From contig JADJOT010000003.1 in the NCBI GenBank assembly GCA_016713625.1, positions 116,788-180,787 on the forward strand: DNA of 64,000 nucleotides, in the 5' to 3' direction. The stretch is from Candidatus Accumulibacter affinis (GTDB lineage Bacteria > Pseudomonadota > Gammaproteobacteria > Burkholderiales > Rhodocyclaceae). Both the position numbers and the translations under genes were made by a program. Shown in pieces: positions 1-8,768 of this stretch; positions within the stretch are counted from its first letter, which is position 1, and every line of letters starts with the position of its first letter. The notes beneath the pieces were generated by a model. The model did no database searches and was not told the origin of the DNA. It was given only the letters and a program-made list of their open reading frames with translations.

Positions 1-1257
1 GATCACTTGCTGGCGTGGCCAGACCGCCACTACCTCACCGAGCAGGCCGGCAAAGTCATCGGCAAGAATAGTGAGGGCGCCTTCATTCACGGTGCGCAAG
101 GCGAAACGGTGATCGAAAACCAGCACCCCGGCAGACAGGTTGGCGAGAATCGATTCGAGGTAGGCACGCGCTGCCTCGAGTTCGGCGCGGTGACGCTCGT
201 TGTCGCGGCGTGCTTCGTCGAGCTGGCTGGTCATCTGCTTGAACGAGCGCGTCAGGACACCCAGCTCATCCCCGCTGTAGACCGCCTGGCGGGGCGTGTA
301 ATCGCCAGCCGCCACCGCCTGTGTTCCCTCAGCAAGAATCGACAGCGGTGCCGACAAGCGACGAGCCAGCACGAAAGCCAGAGCGATGGCCGTGAATAGG
401 GCGAGCAGGACGGTCAAAGTCAAGGTCATGGCATAGATACGGGTCAGCCCTTCGCGGCCCAGAGAAAGTTCCTGGTAGTCTGCGTACACCGTCTGCACGC
501 TGTCCGCATTGAGTGCGAGGCTGCCAGGTACCGGCTCGGTGAGCTGCAGGATGCGCGTCTCAACGCCCAGACCCTGCGGTGCAACCGTCACCAGAACGTG
601 CAGGGTGAGGTCTTTGTCGCCGCTGCTTTCGATGACCGCGTACCTGCGCTCACTGCGCGCCCGGCGCAATTGCTCTGCGGTCGGCTTGGTCGGCAGCAAG
701 GTCGTCAGTTCGCTGGTAGCCGTCGCCAACAAATCGCCACTGGTCGAGAAGAGCGCTGCGGACTGGACGCCATTCTGCTCCCGCAAACGATTGAGTTCGA
801 GGCGCCGTTGCGCTTCGGAGCGTTCAGCGAGTTCGATGGACATGATCTGCGCCTTGGTGGCGAGATCCTCGAGCAGCGAATCGAGCGCACTACGTCCCAG
901 ATTCAGCCCCGCCTCCAGCGCCTTCTCGACACGGACGTCGAACCAGGTTTCTATGCTCTTGGTGACGAACTGTACCGATACGGCGTAGATCAGAACCCCT
1001 GGCAAAACTGCCATCAGGCCAAACATCAGCACCAGACGCAGCTTGAGACGCGAGCCAAAAACCTGCGCTCGATGTTCTCGCCAGAGGGCGTGTAATTGCC
1101 AGGCAATCAGCGCCAGCAGAGACAGCGCGACAATCGCGTTGAGTGCCAGCAGCCACGGGTAGTGACGAGCAAAGAGGGCGGTATTGGCGCTGGCCGAGGC
1201 GAGCAGGAACAGCAGGATGCCGCCAAACGACGCCGCGGCGACAATCAAGCCCTTCAT
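1..1257 (-). CDS. ntrY: NtrY-like membrane sensor histidine kinase, N-terminal part (runs off left edge)
   Basis: Reading the minus strand from the ATG at 1257 gives an uninterrupted frame of 419 codons to the window edge. It starts with two hydrophobic segments (residues about 5-25 and 35-60), a third near 75-95, a periplasmic sensor region, another membrane segment at about 275-300, then a HAMP-type linker (LARRLSAPLSILAEGTQAV) and the start of a PAS domain (LESILANLSAGVLVFD). The histidine kinase core lies outside the window. The start overlaps the stop of the upstream DUF4390 gene (ATGA), so the two are translationally coupled. The rsmB-DUF4390-ntrY order is typical of Betaproteobacteria, where NtrY pairs with NtrX in nitrogen/redox control. 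The family call is from architecture and context. Confidence 0.85.
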   Translation of the reverse strand, partial: MKGLIVAAASFGGILLFLLASASANTALFARHYPWLLALNAIVALSLLALIAWQLHALWREHRAQVFGSRLKLRLVLMFGLMAVLPGVLIYAVSVQFVTKSIETWFDVRVEKALEAGLNLGRSALDSLLEDLATKAQIMSIELAERSEAQRRLELNRLREQNGVQSAALFSTSGDLLATATSELTTLLPTKPTAEQLRRARSERRYAVIESSGDKDLTLHVLVTVAPQGLGVETRILQLTEPVPGSLALNADSVQTVYADYQELSLGREGLTRIYAMTLTLTVLLALFTAIALAFVLARRLSAPLSILAEGTQAVAAGDYTPRQAVYSGDELGVLTRSFKQMTSQLDEARRDNERHRAELEAARAYLESILANLSAGVLVFDHRFALRTVNEGALTILADDFAGLLGEVVAVWPRQQVI

Positions 1258-1895
1258 CTGGCCTCAACCGGCGCAGCCGGTAACACCGACGTGGTGGTGA
1301 GTGCCGACGGAGAGGTCTCGACTGGTGTGAAGTTCCAGCGCGCCCAGTCCGAGGAGAGGTTCCAGTCTCTGTTAGCCAGCGCATTGACCTGAAAGGTCTT
1401 CGGCATTTGCGTCAGGTCGAGACGCATGCGCACGGCGGCAAGATAGGTCTGGTCGGGCCTGACCGAGCCCTTGTCCAGCACCTGCCAGTTGCGCAGACGC
1501 GACAGGATGCGCTGGGCATCGTCGAGGGAGGGAAAACTCTGGTGTAGAACACCGCTGGACAATCGATACTGGCGGGTCAACGCATGGTAGGAAAGCTGGA
1601 AGGTCTGACTGCGACTGATCACCTGTTCATCCAGCCAATACCACCGCGAACGGCTCAGTTCGAAGTCGACGACGAAGTACAGGGTGACGCCCTTGGCAAT
1701 CGCCTCGTCAAGCCGGGCATTGAGATTGATGTTGAAATCGGCGGATAGAGTGTAGCCGTCTTCGCCTGCTGAAAGGCTCGGGTTGCGCACGCTGATGTCG
1801 GCAGCCGGCGCGCGAGATGACGCGAACAGCAGCACCAGCGCAACGAGCAAGGAGCTAAACAGTCTTCCGTAGCAAGGCATAAAAGAATCCGTCAT
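1254..1895 (-). CDS. DUF4390 domain protein, exported
   Basis: This 213-residue protein has an N-terminal hydrophobic signal-like segment ending near APAADI (about residues 15-33). The rest is a beta-rich, soluble-looking domain with the DUF4390 pattern (NINLNARLDEAIAKGV, YFVVDFELSRSRWYW). The function of the family is unknown. It begins inside the last codons of rsmB (overlap about 40 bp) and ends overlapping the ntrY start, so it is the middle gene of a tight rsmB-DUF4390-ntrY operon. A cell-envelope role linked to the sensor kinase is only an inference from this conserved neighbourhood. The frame is intact. Confidence 0.85.
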   Translation of the reverse strand: MTDSFMPCYGRLFSSLLVALVLLFASSRAPAADISVRNPSLSAGEDGYTLSADFNINLNARLDEAIAKGVTLYFVVDFELSRSRWYWLDEQVISRSQTFQLSYHALTRQYRLSSGVLHQSFPSLDDAQRILSRLRNWQVLDKGSVRPDQTYLAAVRMRLDLTQMPKTFQVNALANRDWNLSSDWARWNFTPVETSPSALTTTSVLPAAPVEAR

Positions 1896-3219
1896 GTTCT
1901 TCCTGGGGCAGGAGTCTTTCTTCGGCTAGCTGCCTGGCTGCCGGTTGGCGAACGAGAAAGGCATCAATCTGCGCGCCGTTCTCTTCCGGGAAAACCGAGC
2001 AGGTCGCGTAGAGCATCTTGCCGCCGGGTTTCACTAAGGGCCACAGCCTGTCAAGGATGGCCGCCTGCTGGCGTGCGAAGCTTCGGATATCACTCTCACG
2101 ACGCAGGTACTTGATGTCCGGGTGACGACGAACGACGCCCGAAGCAGAGCACGGCACATCTGCGAGAATGGCGTCGAAGGGCTGGCCATCCCACCACTGA
2201 TCGGTGGCTCGACAATCGGCTGCCCTGACCGTGGCCGACAAGCCAAGGCGGCGCAGGTTGTCTTCGACGCGCTGCGTTCGACTGCCGTCAATGTCGAGAG
2301 CCAGCAGGTCGATGTCCGCGATTTCCAGCAAGTGCCCGCTCTTGCCACCTGGCGCAGCACACGCGTCGAGGATGCGCTGACCAGCTAGTGGCCCGAGGAT
2401 TCGCGCGGCACGTTGGGCACCGGCATCCTGAATCGAGACGAGTCCGTCGGCGAAACCTGGCAGGGAATCGACACTGACGGGTTTATCGAGCATCAGTGCA
2501 TCGCCGCCCACCGACCGGGCGGCCAAACCCACTTCTTGCAGGCGTGCCATATAGTCGGCCAGCTTGACGCGGCGCCGATTCACGCGCAGCGTCATCGGCG
2601 GCTGGCTATTGCCGACCGCGACAATTTCCTGCCAGCACTCCGGATAAGCACGCCGCAAACGGGACAGCCACCAACGTGGGTGCTGTTGCGCTACCTCGTC
2701 GTCAGCGGCCATGGCCACCTGCAAGGCATCGCGCTGGCGCAGATAATTGCGCAGGACGCCATTGACCAGTCCCTTGAAGGCTCCGCTGGCGAGTTCGCCA
2801 GCTGCCGCCACTGCCTGATCGACAACCATGTAGGCAGATTCGGGACGAGTCTGCAAGCGGTATAGCGCTGCGCGCAGAAGCGCTTCGACCTCGGCGTGCG
2901 GCAAGGCTCTTTCCAGCAGGCGTGCAAGAATGAACTCGCCGCTGCCATAGCGCCGCAAGGTGCCGTAAGCGAGATCCTGTGCGGCGGCGCGGGCCGCCGC
3001 TGGCGCCTCGCTCAGGGCGGTCAGCGCCTGCGTCAGACTTTGTCCAGCCTGCACCAGAGCAATCACCCGTGCTGCCAGCAACAGACTCTGGGCCAGGGAG
3101 TCCGGCGCCAGAGCGCATGGCGCGGGCGGGCTTGCGCTTCGGGACGCAGCATGCGTCGGGGAAACGGCCTTGCGCACGCGCATCGCACGCGACGATGGTG
3201 AAGAAGAGGAAGAAGACAA
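1855..3219 (-). CDS. rsmB: 16S rRNA (cytosine-967-C5)-methyltransferase RsmB
   Basis: The 454-residue protein methylates C967 of 16S rRNA with S-adenosylmethionine. An N-terminal NusB-like RNA-binding domain (about residues 45-170) precedes a Rossmann methyltransferase domain. The SAM motif DACAAPGGK is at 285-293, the DVPCSASG motif with the first catalytic cysteine at 354-361, and YATCS with the second at 404-408. The first 30 residues are Ser/Arg/Ala rich and unlike the family, so translation may start at Met13 instead. It heads the operon with DUF4390 and ntrY. Length and motifs agree with E. coli RsmB (429 residues), and the frame is complete. Confidence 0.96.
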   Translation of the reverse strand: MSSSSSSPSSRAMRVRKAVSPTHAASRSASPPAPCALAPDSLAQSLLLAARVIALVQAGQSLTQALTALSEAPAAARAAAQDLAYGTLRRYGSGEFILARLLERALPHAEVEALLRAALYRLQTRPESAYMVVDQAVAAAGELASGAFKGLVNGVLRNYLRQRDALQVAMAADDEVAQQHPRWWLSRLRRAYPECWQEIVAVGNSQPPMTLRVNRRRVKLADYMARLQEVGLAARSVGGDALMLDKPVSVDSLPGFADGLVSIQDAGAQRAARILGPLAGQRILDACAAPGGKSGHLLEIADIDLLALDIDGSRTQRVEDNLRRLGLSATVRAADCRATDQWWDGQPFDAILADVPCSASGVVRRHPDIKYLRRESDIRSFARQQAAILDRLWPLVKPGGKMLYATCSVFPEENGAQIDAFLVRQPAARQLAEERLLPQEEHDGFFYALLRKTV

Positions 3220-3309
3220 GGCCGGGATTCGCTGCTCGATTACGGTCCGGCGAGTTTAGCACGATGCCCGGCGATGGCGGGATCATCGCGGGAGGGCGAT
3301 AATGTACGC

Positions 3310-4209
3310 ATGGCTGTGACCTCATTGAAATCCTACGCATGGTTGTCGATTGCCGCAGCACTGGCAACGATCGCCTTGAAGGGCGCTGCCTGGCTGCTCA
3401 CGGGCTCCGTCGGGCTACTCTCCGACGCTCTCGAATCAGTCGTCAATCTGGCTGGTGCGGCGATGGCGCTGGCCATGCTGGCGGTGGCTGAACGGCCAGC
3501 CGACAAGGGGCATTCCTTTGGCCACGGCAAGGCCGAGTACTTTTCGAGCGGCTTCGAAGGACTGCTGATCCTGTTCGCCGCCGCGGCCATCGGCATTGCT
3601 GCAATCCAGCGTCTACTCTCACCGCAGGAACTCGAGCAGATCGGGCTGGGCCTGATCGTGTCGGTGCTCGCCTCGCTGATCAATCTTGTGGTCGGACGGA
3701 TACTGTTGCTCGCCGGTCGCCGACATCGCTCAATCACTCTTGAAGCCGATGCCCAGCACTTGCTGACCGATGTCTGGACTTCGGCGGGGGTGATCCTTGG
3801 CGTCGCCGGCGTTGCCCTTACTGGCTGGTTATGGCTGGACCCGTTGCTGGCCTTGCTGGTGGCCAGCAACATCGTATGGACCGCCTGGCGTCTCCTGCAA
3901 CGCTCTACCGCAGGCCTGATGGATGGCAGCCTGCCAGCGGAGCAGCACGCGCAGGTGCTTGCCATTCTGGGACGTTATCGGGCGCTCGGTATCGACTTCC
4001 ATGCCTTGCGCACGCGCCAGTCGGGTGCGCACAGCTTCATTTCGCTGCACGTCCTGGTCCCGGGCGCGTGGACCATCACGCACGGGCATCAAATGGTCGA
4101 GGATCTCGAACGTGAGATCCGTCAGGCTTTACCGGGCACATCGGTATTGACGCATCTCGAACCTCTGGACGACCCAGCGGCGCAGGACGATGTCGGCCTT
4201 GACCGCTAA
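3310..4209 (+). CDS. cation diffusion facilitator family transporter (FieF-like)
   Basis: This is a divalent metal/proton antiporter of the inner membrane that exports metals such as Zn, Fe or Cd. The 299-residue product has about six membrane segments. It carries the family metal site residues: LLSDALESVVN in TM2 (SDxxxS/D pattern) and HLLTDVWTSAGV in TM5 (HxxxD). The cytoplasmic C-terminal domain begins near residue 205, with a histidine-containing end. An upstream in-frame ATG at 3274 exists, but the segment starting MAVTSLKSYAW at 3310 matches the usual N-terminus. It is divergent from rsmB and overlaps the next gene by 20 bp, suggesting co-transcription with the nuclease. Metal specificity cannot be read from the sequence. 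Confidence 0.9.
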   Translation: MAVTSLKSYAWLSIAAALATIALKGAAWLLTGSVGLLSDALESVVNLAGAAMALAMLAVAERPADKGHSFGHGKAEYFSSGFEGLLILFAAAAIGIAAIQRLLSPQELEQIGLGLIVSVLASLINLVVGRILLLAGRRHRSITLEADAQHLLTDVWTSAGVILGVAGVALTGWLWLDPLLALLVASNIVWTAWRLLQRSTAGLMDGSLPAEQHAQVLAILGRYRALGIDFHALRTRQSGAHSFISLHVLVPGAWTITHGHQMVEDLEREIRQALPGTSVLTHLEPLDDPAAQDDVGLDR

Positions 4210-5143
4210 GCCGGCGATCATCCCGGCAGCTCTGACGTGGCTGTGTAGAGTGCTCCTGCTGCTGGTCCTGACGACCTCGCCGGCAATGGCCTGGAACTCG
4301 GCCGGACATCGGATCGTCGCGATGATTGCCTGGGAACGTCTGGACAAGCCTGGCAGACAGGCGGTCACGGCTATCCTGCGGCAGCACCCGGACTACGATC
4401 TCTGGCAGCTACACGCCAAGGGCGCCGATCCCGACCTTACTGCCTTTGTCGAGGCCGCCACCTGGCCCGATGACATTCGCCAGGACAAACGCTTCTACAC
4501 TGCCGACATCGATGCGCCGACGCCGACCCTGGACGGCTTTCCGGATATGGAACGGCGACTGACCTGGCACTACGTAGATCGTCCCGTGGGTCCTGCGCGA
4601 AACCGCCTGCCGTCGCCAGGAGTGATCGACCGCCAACTGCCGGCACTCATGCGAGTGCTCGGTAATCGGCGAGCAACGCCCAGTGAGCGAGCCTATGCGC
4701 TGCCCTGGCTGATTCACCTCATCGGTGATGCGCATCAACCCTTGCACACCGCAAGCCGTTATGCGGTCGACGGACAAAGTGACAACGGTGGGAACCGCGT
4801 GATGATCATCAACCCTTTTCACACGCGCTACCCATCGATGAGTCTGCACCGGTACTGGGACGATTTGCCTGGACCACCCTGGCTGCGCGGCAGCCGGGTG
4901 GAAGAGACCGCCGCGCTGCTGGCCAGACGCTACGCGGCACCGAACCCAATCGGAACGGCGGAGCTGTGGCTGGACGAAAGCTGGCAGATTGCCCGCCTGG
5001 CCGCCTATCCCGCGGGGGACGAGGAGCCAACCACCATCAGCGCCGAGTTTCACGCGCGGAGCCGGGAAATCGCCAGTCGGCGACTTGCCGAGGCGGGCTA
5101 TCGCCTTGCCGATACTCTGCGGCAGATATTGCGGGAGGACTAG
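4190..5143 (+). CDS. S1/P1 nuclease, secreted
   Basis: This 317-residue protein belongs to the zinc-dependent S1/P1 family, which cleaves single-stranded DNA and RNA to 5'-nucleotides. A signal peptide spans about residues 1-34 and would be cut before Trp (AMA-WNSAGHRIV). The resulting N-terminal Trp is a zinc ligand in this family. Further ligands are visible: the His of AGHR, ATWPDD, WHYVD, the LIHLIGDAHQPLH block with His and Asp ligands, and GNRVM. It overlaps the preceding metal transporter gene, an attractive pairing for a tri-zinc enzyme, though a functional link is inference. The product is probably periplasmic or secreted for nucleic-acid scavenging. Confidence 0.92.
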   Translation: MSALTAKPAIIPAALTWLCRVLLLLVLTTSPAMAWNSAGHRIVAMIAWERLDKPGRQAVTAILRQHPDYDLWQLHAKGADPDLTAFVEAATWPDDIRQDKRFYTADIDAPTPTLDGFPDMERRLTWHYVDRPVGPARNRLPSPGVIDRQLPALMRVLGNRRATPSERAYALPWLIHLIGDAHQPLHTASRYAVDGQSDNGGNRVMIINPFHTRYPSMSLHRYWDDLPGPPWLRGSRVEETAALLARRYAAPNPIGTAELWLDESWQIARLAAYPAGDEEPTTISAEFHARSREIASRRLAEAGYRLADTLRQILRED

Positions 5144-5191
5144 GCGACCACGCCAGGCAGGAAAGGTCCGCTACGGCCGGGCGGTGGGAGA

Positions 5192-5207
5192 TGTTCCACG
5201 TGAAACG
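5192..5207 (+). other. parS-like ParB-binding site
   Basis: TGTTCCACGTGAAACG matches the canonical bacterial parS (TGTTNCACGTGAAACA) at 15 of 16 positions, and the central CACGTG palindrome is intact. It lies in the 79-bp gap between the S1/P1 nuclease and htpX, which converge here. A second and better site lies 7.5 kb away at 12681. ParB nucleates on such sites and they cluster around the replication origin. Confidence 0.7.
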
Positions 5208-5222
5208 TGGCCGTCACCGATC

Positions 5223-6071
5223 TCAGCCGCGAGCCATGCCGCGCAGGCGTGCGACACGCTCGGCAGTAGGCGGATGGGTACTGAACAGACCGGCAATGCC
5301 GCCGCCTGACAGCGGGTTCATGATCATCATCTGGCCAGTTTCCGGGTGCGCCTCGGCAGGCGCCATCGGGATTCCTCGAGCGTAGGCTTCGATTTTCCCC
5401 AGGGCGTCGGCAAGCGCGTTGGGGTCTCCGCAGATCTCGGCCCCCCCCCGATCGGCTTCGAACTCGCGTGCCCGCGAAATTGCCATCTGGATCAGGGAAG
5501 CCGCCAGCGGCGCGAGCAGTGCAACCAGGATGCCTGCCAGCGGATTGCTTGGGCGCCCTTCCGAATCACGCCCGCCGAAAAAAACCGCAAAGTTGGCCAG
5601 AGCGGAAATGGCACCCGCCATCGTCGCTGAAATCGTCGAAATCAGAATATCACGGTGACGGACATGCGCCAGTTCATGCGCCATCACGCCGCGGATCTCG
5701 CGCGCCGACAACAGCTGCAGAATGCCTGTCGTCGCCGCAACCGCAGCATTGTCCGGGTTGCGGCCGGTGGCGAAGGCGTTGGGCTGCGCCTCGTCGATCA
5801 GGTAGACCTTGGGCATCGGTAGCCCTGCGCGCTGGGCAAGCTCCCGGACCATACCGTAGAACTGCGGCGCCGAGCTCTCGTCGACCGCACGCGCGTTGTA
5901 CATCTTGAGTACCATCTTGTCCGAAAACCAGTAGGCAAAGAAATTCATTGCACCGCCAAAGAGCAGCGCCAGAAGCATTCCCGATTTGCCGCCGATGAGC
6001 GCGCCGATCGCGCCGAACAGGGCCACAATGGCAGCCATCAGGATCGAAGTCTTCAGCCAGTTGCTAAGCAT
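5223..6071 (-). CDS. htpX: membrane zinc metalloprotease HtpX
   Basis: HtpX is an inner-membrane M48 protease that degrades misfolded membrane proteins together with FtsH. The 282-residue product has two N-terminal membrane helices (about residues 5-30 and 30-50), the zinc motif HELAH at 132-136 with cytosolic orientation, two more hydrophobic segments (about 147-170 and 182-205) and the third ligand in REFEADRGGAE. I chose the ATG at 6071 (MLSNWLKTS) because GGAGG lies 8 bases upstream; a TTG two codons earlier is the alternative. The gene is transcribed away from fmt with a 41-bp gap and is intact. Confidence 0.96.
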   Translation of the reverse strand: MLSNWLKTSILMAAIVALFGAIGALIGGKSGMLLALLFGGAMNFFAYWFSDKMVLKMYNARAVDESSAPQFYGMVRELAQRAGLPMPKVYLIDEAQPNAFATGRNPDNAAVAATTGILQLLSAREIRGVMAHELAHVRHRDILISTISATMAGAISALANFAVFFGGRDSEGRPSNPLAGILVALLAPLAASLIQMAISRAREFEADRGGAEICGDPNALADALGKIEAYARGIPMAPAEAHPETGQMMIMNPLSGGGIAGLFSTHPPTAERVARLRGMARG

Positions 6072-6112
6072 TGCCAAGCCCTCCGTGGAGAAAAGTGAAA
6101 ACCCAACACCGC

Positions 6113-7063
6113 CTAAATGCTGCCGCCATCGTTATTTTCAAGCACCACCCCCGCGCAGCAGGAACCTTGGGAGACAGGTGTGCCAAGCAGGAACTGCGCT
6201 GCAGACAGACGCCTGCCGCCGGCTCTCTGCAATTCCATCAAGCGCAATGCTCCTGCACCACAGGCCACTACGATGCCAGTACGTTCCACCGCAAGAATCA
6301 CCCCCGGCAGGCCCGCACCGCCAACCGCTTCGGCAGACCACACCTTGAGCAAGCTTCCTGCGAGAGTGCAGCTGGCTCCGGGGAAAGGGTTGAAGGCGCG
6401 CACCTGCCGTTCGAGCTGCTCCGCCGACAGGCGCCAGTCGAGCGCAGCCTCCGCCTTGCTGACTTTCGCGGCGTAGCTAATTCCTGCGTCGGTCTGCGGC
6501 CGCGCCACCAGGGGCAGCCGCGCCAGCACCTCGACAATCAATCTGGCTCCTTGCTCCGCCAACCGGTCGTGCAGCGAAGCCGCCGTATCGTCGCGCCGGA
6601 TCGGCTGGCTTGCCGACAGCAATATCGGTCCGCTATCGAGCCCGGCATCCATCTGCATGATGCACACACCGGTTTCCGTATCACCGGCGAGGATTGCCCG
6701 CTGCACCGGTGCCGCACCGCGCCAGCGCGGCAGTAGCGAGGCGTGGATGTTGATGCAGCCGAAACGCGGCATATCGAGCACGGCCTGCGGCAATATCAGG
6801 CCATAAGCGGCCACCACTATCGCCTCGGCAGCGGCAAGCCGTACCCGCTCCTGCGCTGCGGCATCTCGCAAGGTAGTCGGTTGTAGTACTTCGATCCCGA
6901 CTGCCTCGGCCAACTGCTTTACCGGCGAGGCGTGCAGCGCCAGTCCTCTCCCGGAAGCTCGATCAGGCTGCGTCAATACCAGGACCACCTGATGCCCGGC
7001 AGCGATGATCGCCCTCAGGGCGAGCCCGGCGAAGGCGGGGGTGCCGGCGAAGATGAGCCTCAT
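6113..7063 (-). CDS. fmt: methionyl-tRNA formyltransferase
   Basis: Fmt formylates initiator Met-tRNA with 10-formyl-tetrahydrofolate. The start at 7063 (MRLIFAGTPAFAG) gives about 316 residues, the family length. The N-terminal Rossmann domain holds the catalytic segment GCINIHASLLPRWRG (Asn, His) and the downstream Asp in GLDSGPIL. The C-terminal OB-like domain begins near residue 205. The frame extends upstream to 7177, but that part overlaps def in another frame and lacks family character. Fmt and def overlap by four bases (ATGA), so formylation and deformylation enzymes are translationally coupled, with def first. Confidence 0.96.
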   Translation of the reverse strand: MRLIFAGTPAFAGLALRAIIAAGHQVVLVLTQPDRASGRGLALHASPVKQLAEAVGIEVLQPTTLRDAAAQERVRLAAAEAIVVAAYGLILPQAVLDMPRFGCINIHASLLPRWRGAAPVQRAILAGDTETGVCIMQMDAGLDSGPILLSASQPIRRDDTAASLHDRLAEQGARLIVEVLARLPLVARPQTDAGISYAAKVSKAEAALDWRLSAEQLERQVRAFNPFPGASCTLAGSLLKVWSAEAVGGAGLPGVILAVERTGIVVACGAGALRLMELQRAGGRRLSAAQFLLGTPVSQGSCCAGVVLENNDGGSI

Positions 7064-7563
7064 GCCGTGATTCGCGCTTGCTTGGCGAGCTTGCTCTTGA
7101 TGCGTACCTGCTTGAGCTGCGACAGGTGCTCGACAAAAACCCGTCCCTGCAGATGGTCGATCTCGTGCTGCAGGCACACCGCCAGCAAGCCCACCGCCTC
7201 CACGATCTGCTCCCGGCCATCGAGATCCTGGTAGCGAACCAGTACGTGCTCGGCGCGCTCAACCTTGTCGTAAATGCCAGGGACCGACAGGCATCCCTCC
7301 TCGCAGAGTTGTGCACCGTCCTGCTGAATGATCTCCGGATTGACCAGAATCAACAGTTGATCACGCGTTTCCGAGGCATCGATGACAATGAGTCGCTGGT
7401 GCACATCGACTTGTGTGGCAGCAAGGCCGATGCCGGGCGCCTCGTACATCGTCTCGGCCATGTCGCGCGCCAGGCGACGAACACTGTCGTCGAGCGCCTC
7501 AATACGGGTGGCCACCCTTTTCAGGCGCGGGTCGGGAAAGCGAAGTATGGGTAGTAGAGACAT
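7060..7563 (-). CDS. def: peptide deformylase
   Basis: Def removes the formyl group from nascent protein N-termini using a metal ion (Fe2+ in most bacteria). The three conserved motifs are present in the 167-residue product: GIGLAATQV (about 44-52), EGCLSVP (89-95) with the metal-ligand Cys, and QHEIDHLQG (132-140) with HExxH. The open frame continues upstream to 8058, but that extension is antisense to the LysM gene. MSLLPILRFPDPRLK at 7563 is the family-typical start. It leads the def-fmt pair and is divergent from the LysM-dprA-topB genes, so the 186-bp gap to 7750 should hold both promoters. Confidence 0.97.
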   Translation of the reverse strand: MSLLPILRFPDPRLKRVATRIEALDDSVRRLARDMAETMYEAPGIGLAATQVDVHQRLIVIDASETRDQLLILVNPEIIQQDGAQLCEEGCLSVPGIYDKVERAEHVLVRYQDLDGREQIVEAVGLLAVCLQHEIDHLQGRVFVEHLSQLKQVRIKSKLAKQARITA

Positions 7564-7749
7564 AAAAAACTTGATCGAAGAAGTAACTACGTGCAAAATC
7601 CAGCGCACTGTCCTGATAATGCCGACGTCGTTGGCACGGCATGTGCGATGACGTTGGCAGCAAAGCTGCCTAGTCGAGGTCTTGGGACAGAAATCTCGAC
7701 CGGGAGTTCCCCACCCCGCATGAGCGATTGCTCGTATGAGGATAACACG

Positions 7750-8766
7750 ATGATCCGCATTATGTTCGCGTTCCTGCTGGCCATCGCCAGCGCTCTTTGT
7801 TGCGCTGCCGGGGAGGAGCTGCAGCTGGCCGACGGTGCCCCCACCCGCCACATCGTCGTGCCAGGCGACACCCTGTGGGGGATCTCCGGGAAGTTTCTCA
7901 AGGAACCATGGCGGTGGCCGGAAATCTGGCGAATGAACCGTGAGGAGATCAAGAGCCCGCACCGCATTTACCCGGGCGATGTAATCATTCTCGAACGCGA
8001 TTCCCGTGGCAAGCCCCGGTTGAGTCTGCAGAGCGCCCGCTTGCTGCCGACGATTCACTCAACAAGGATCGAGGAGGGAATCCCGGCAATTCCACCGAAC
8101 GTGATCAGACCTTTCCTCTCCCACCCGCTGATCGTCGAAGCCAACAGCCTCGACAGCGCAGCGCGCATCGTCGCGACCCAGCAAGACCGGGTCTACCTCG
8201 GCAACGGCGACCTTGCCTACGTGGCCAACGCCGACCCCTCCCGAGAGGATTGGCAGATCTACCGGAACGGCAAGCCACTGGCGGACCCTGTAACCAACGA
8301 GATACTCGGTTATGAGGCTTTCTATCTTGGCACCGCCAGACAGCGCGAGCCCGGCGAACCGGCGACTTTTGAGATAGTCACCATGAAACAGGAGATCGGT
8401 CGCGGCGATCGCCTGCTCCCGGCAATCCGGCCACCGCTGGTCTCCTACGTTCCGCACAAGCCCGATTTTCCGGTCGATGGTCGCGTGATTTCGGTGTATG
8501 GGGGCGTCGAGGCGGCGGGACGCGGCTCAATTGTCACGATCAACCGCGGTGCCCGGGATGGCATTGAGATTGGCCATGTTCTGGCTATCGAGCGTAATCG
8601 CCTGGTGGTCGAGCGCGACGAATACGATGTCAAGGTGATGGTACCGATCCCACCCGAGCGTATTGGTCTGCTCTTCGTCTTCCGCATATTTGAGCGCCTC
8701 TCGTATGGCCTGGTAGTGCAGTCAGAAGGCACTGTCGACATCAACGACTTCGCTCGCACACCGTAG
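7750..8766 (+). CDS. LysM domain-containing secreted protein
   Basis: The 338-residue product has a signal peptide (MIRIMFAFLLAIASALCCAA, cut after about residue 20). A LysM peptidoglycan-binding domain follows immediately (HIVVPGDTLWGISGKFLK, about 34-90). The rest is a conserved beta-rich region of unknown function. The ATG at 7750 is preferred over the frame start at 7591 because it begins the signal peptide. It lies 2 bp upstream of dprA, as in many Beta- and Gammaproteobacteria. A periplasmic cell-wall role is likely; the link to DNA processing is genomic only. Confidence 0.9.
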   Translation: MIRIMFAFLLAIASALCCAAGEELQLADGAPTRHIVVPGDTLWGISGKFLKEPWRWPEIWRMNREEIKSPHRIYPGDVIILERDSRGKPRLSLQSARLLPTIHSTRIEEGIPAIPPNVIRPFLSHPLIVEANSLDSAARIVATQQDRVYLGNGDLAYVANADPSREDWQIYRNGKPLADPVTNEILGYEAFYLGTARQREPGEPATFEIVTMKQEIGRGDRLLPAIRPPLVSYVPHKPDFPVDGRVISVYGGVEAAGRGSIVTINRGARDGIEIGHVLAIERNRLVVERDEYDVKVMVPIPPERIGLLFVFRIFERLSYGLVVQSEGTVDINDFARTP

Positions 8767-8768
8767 GA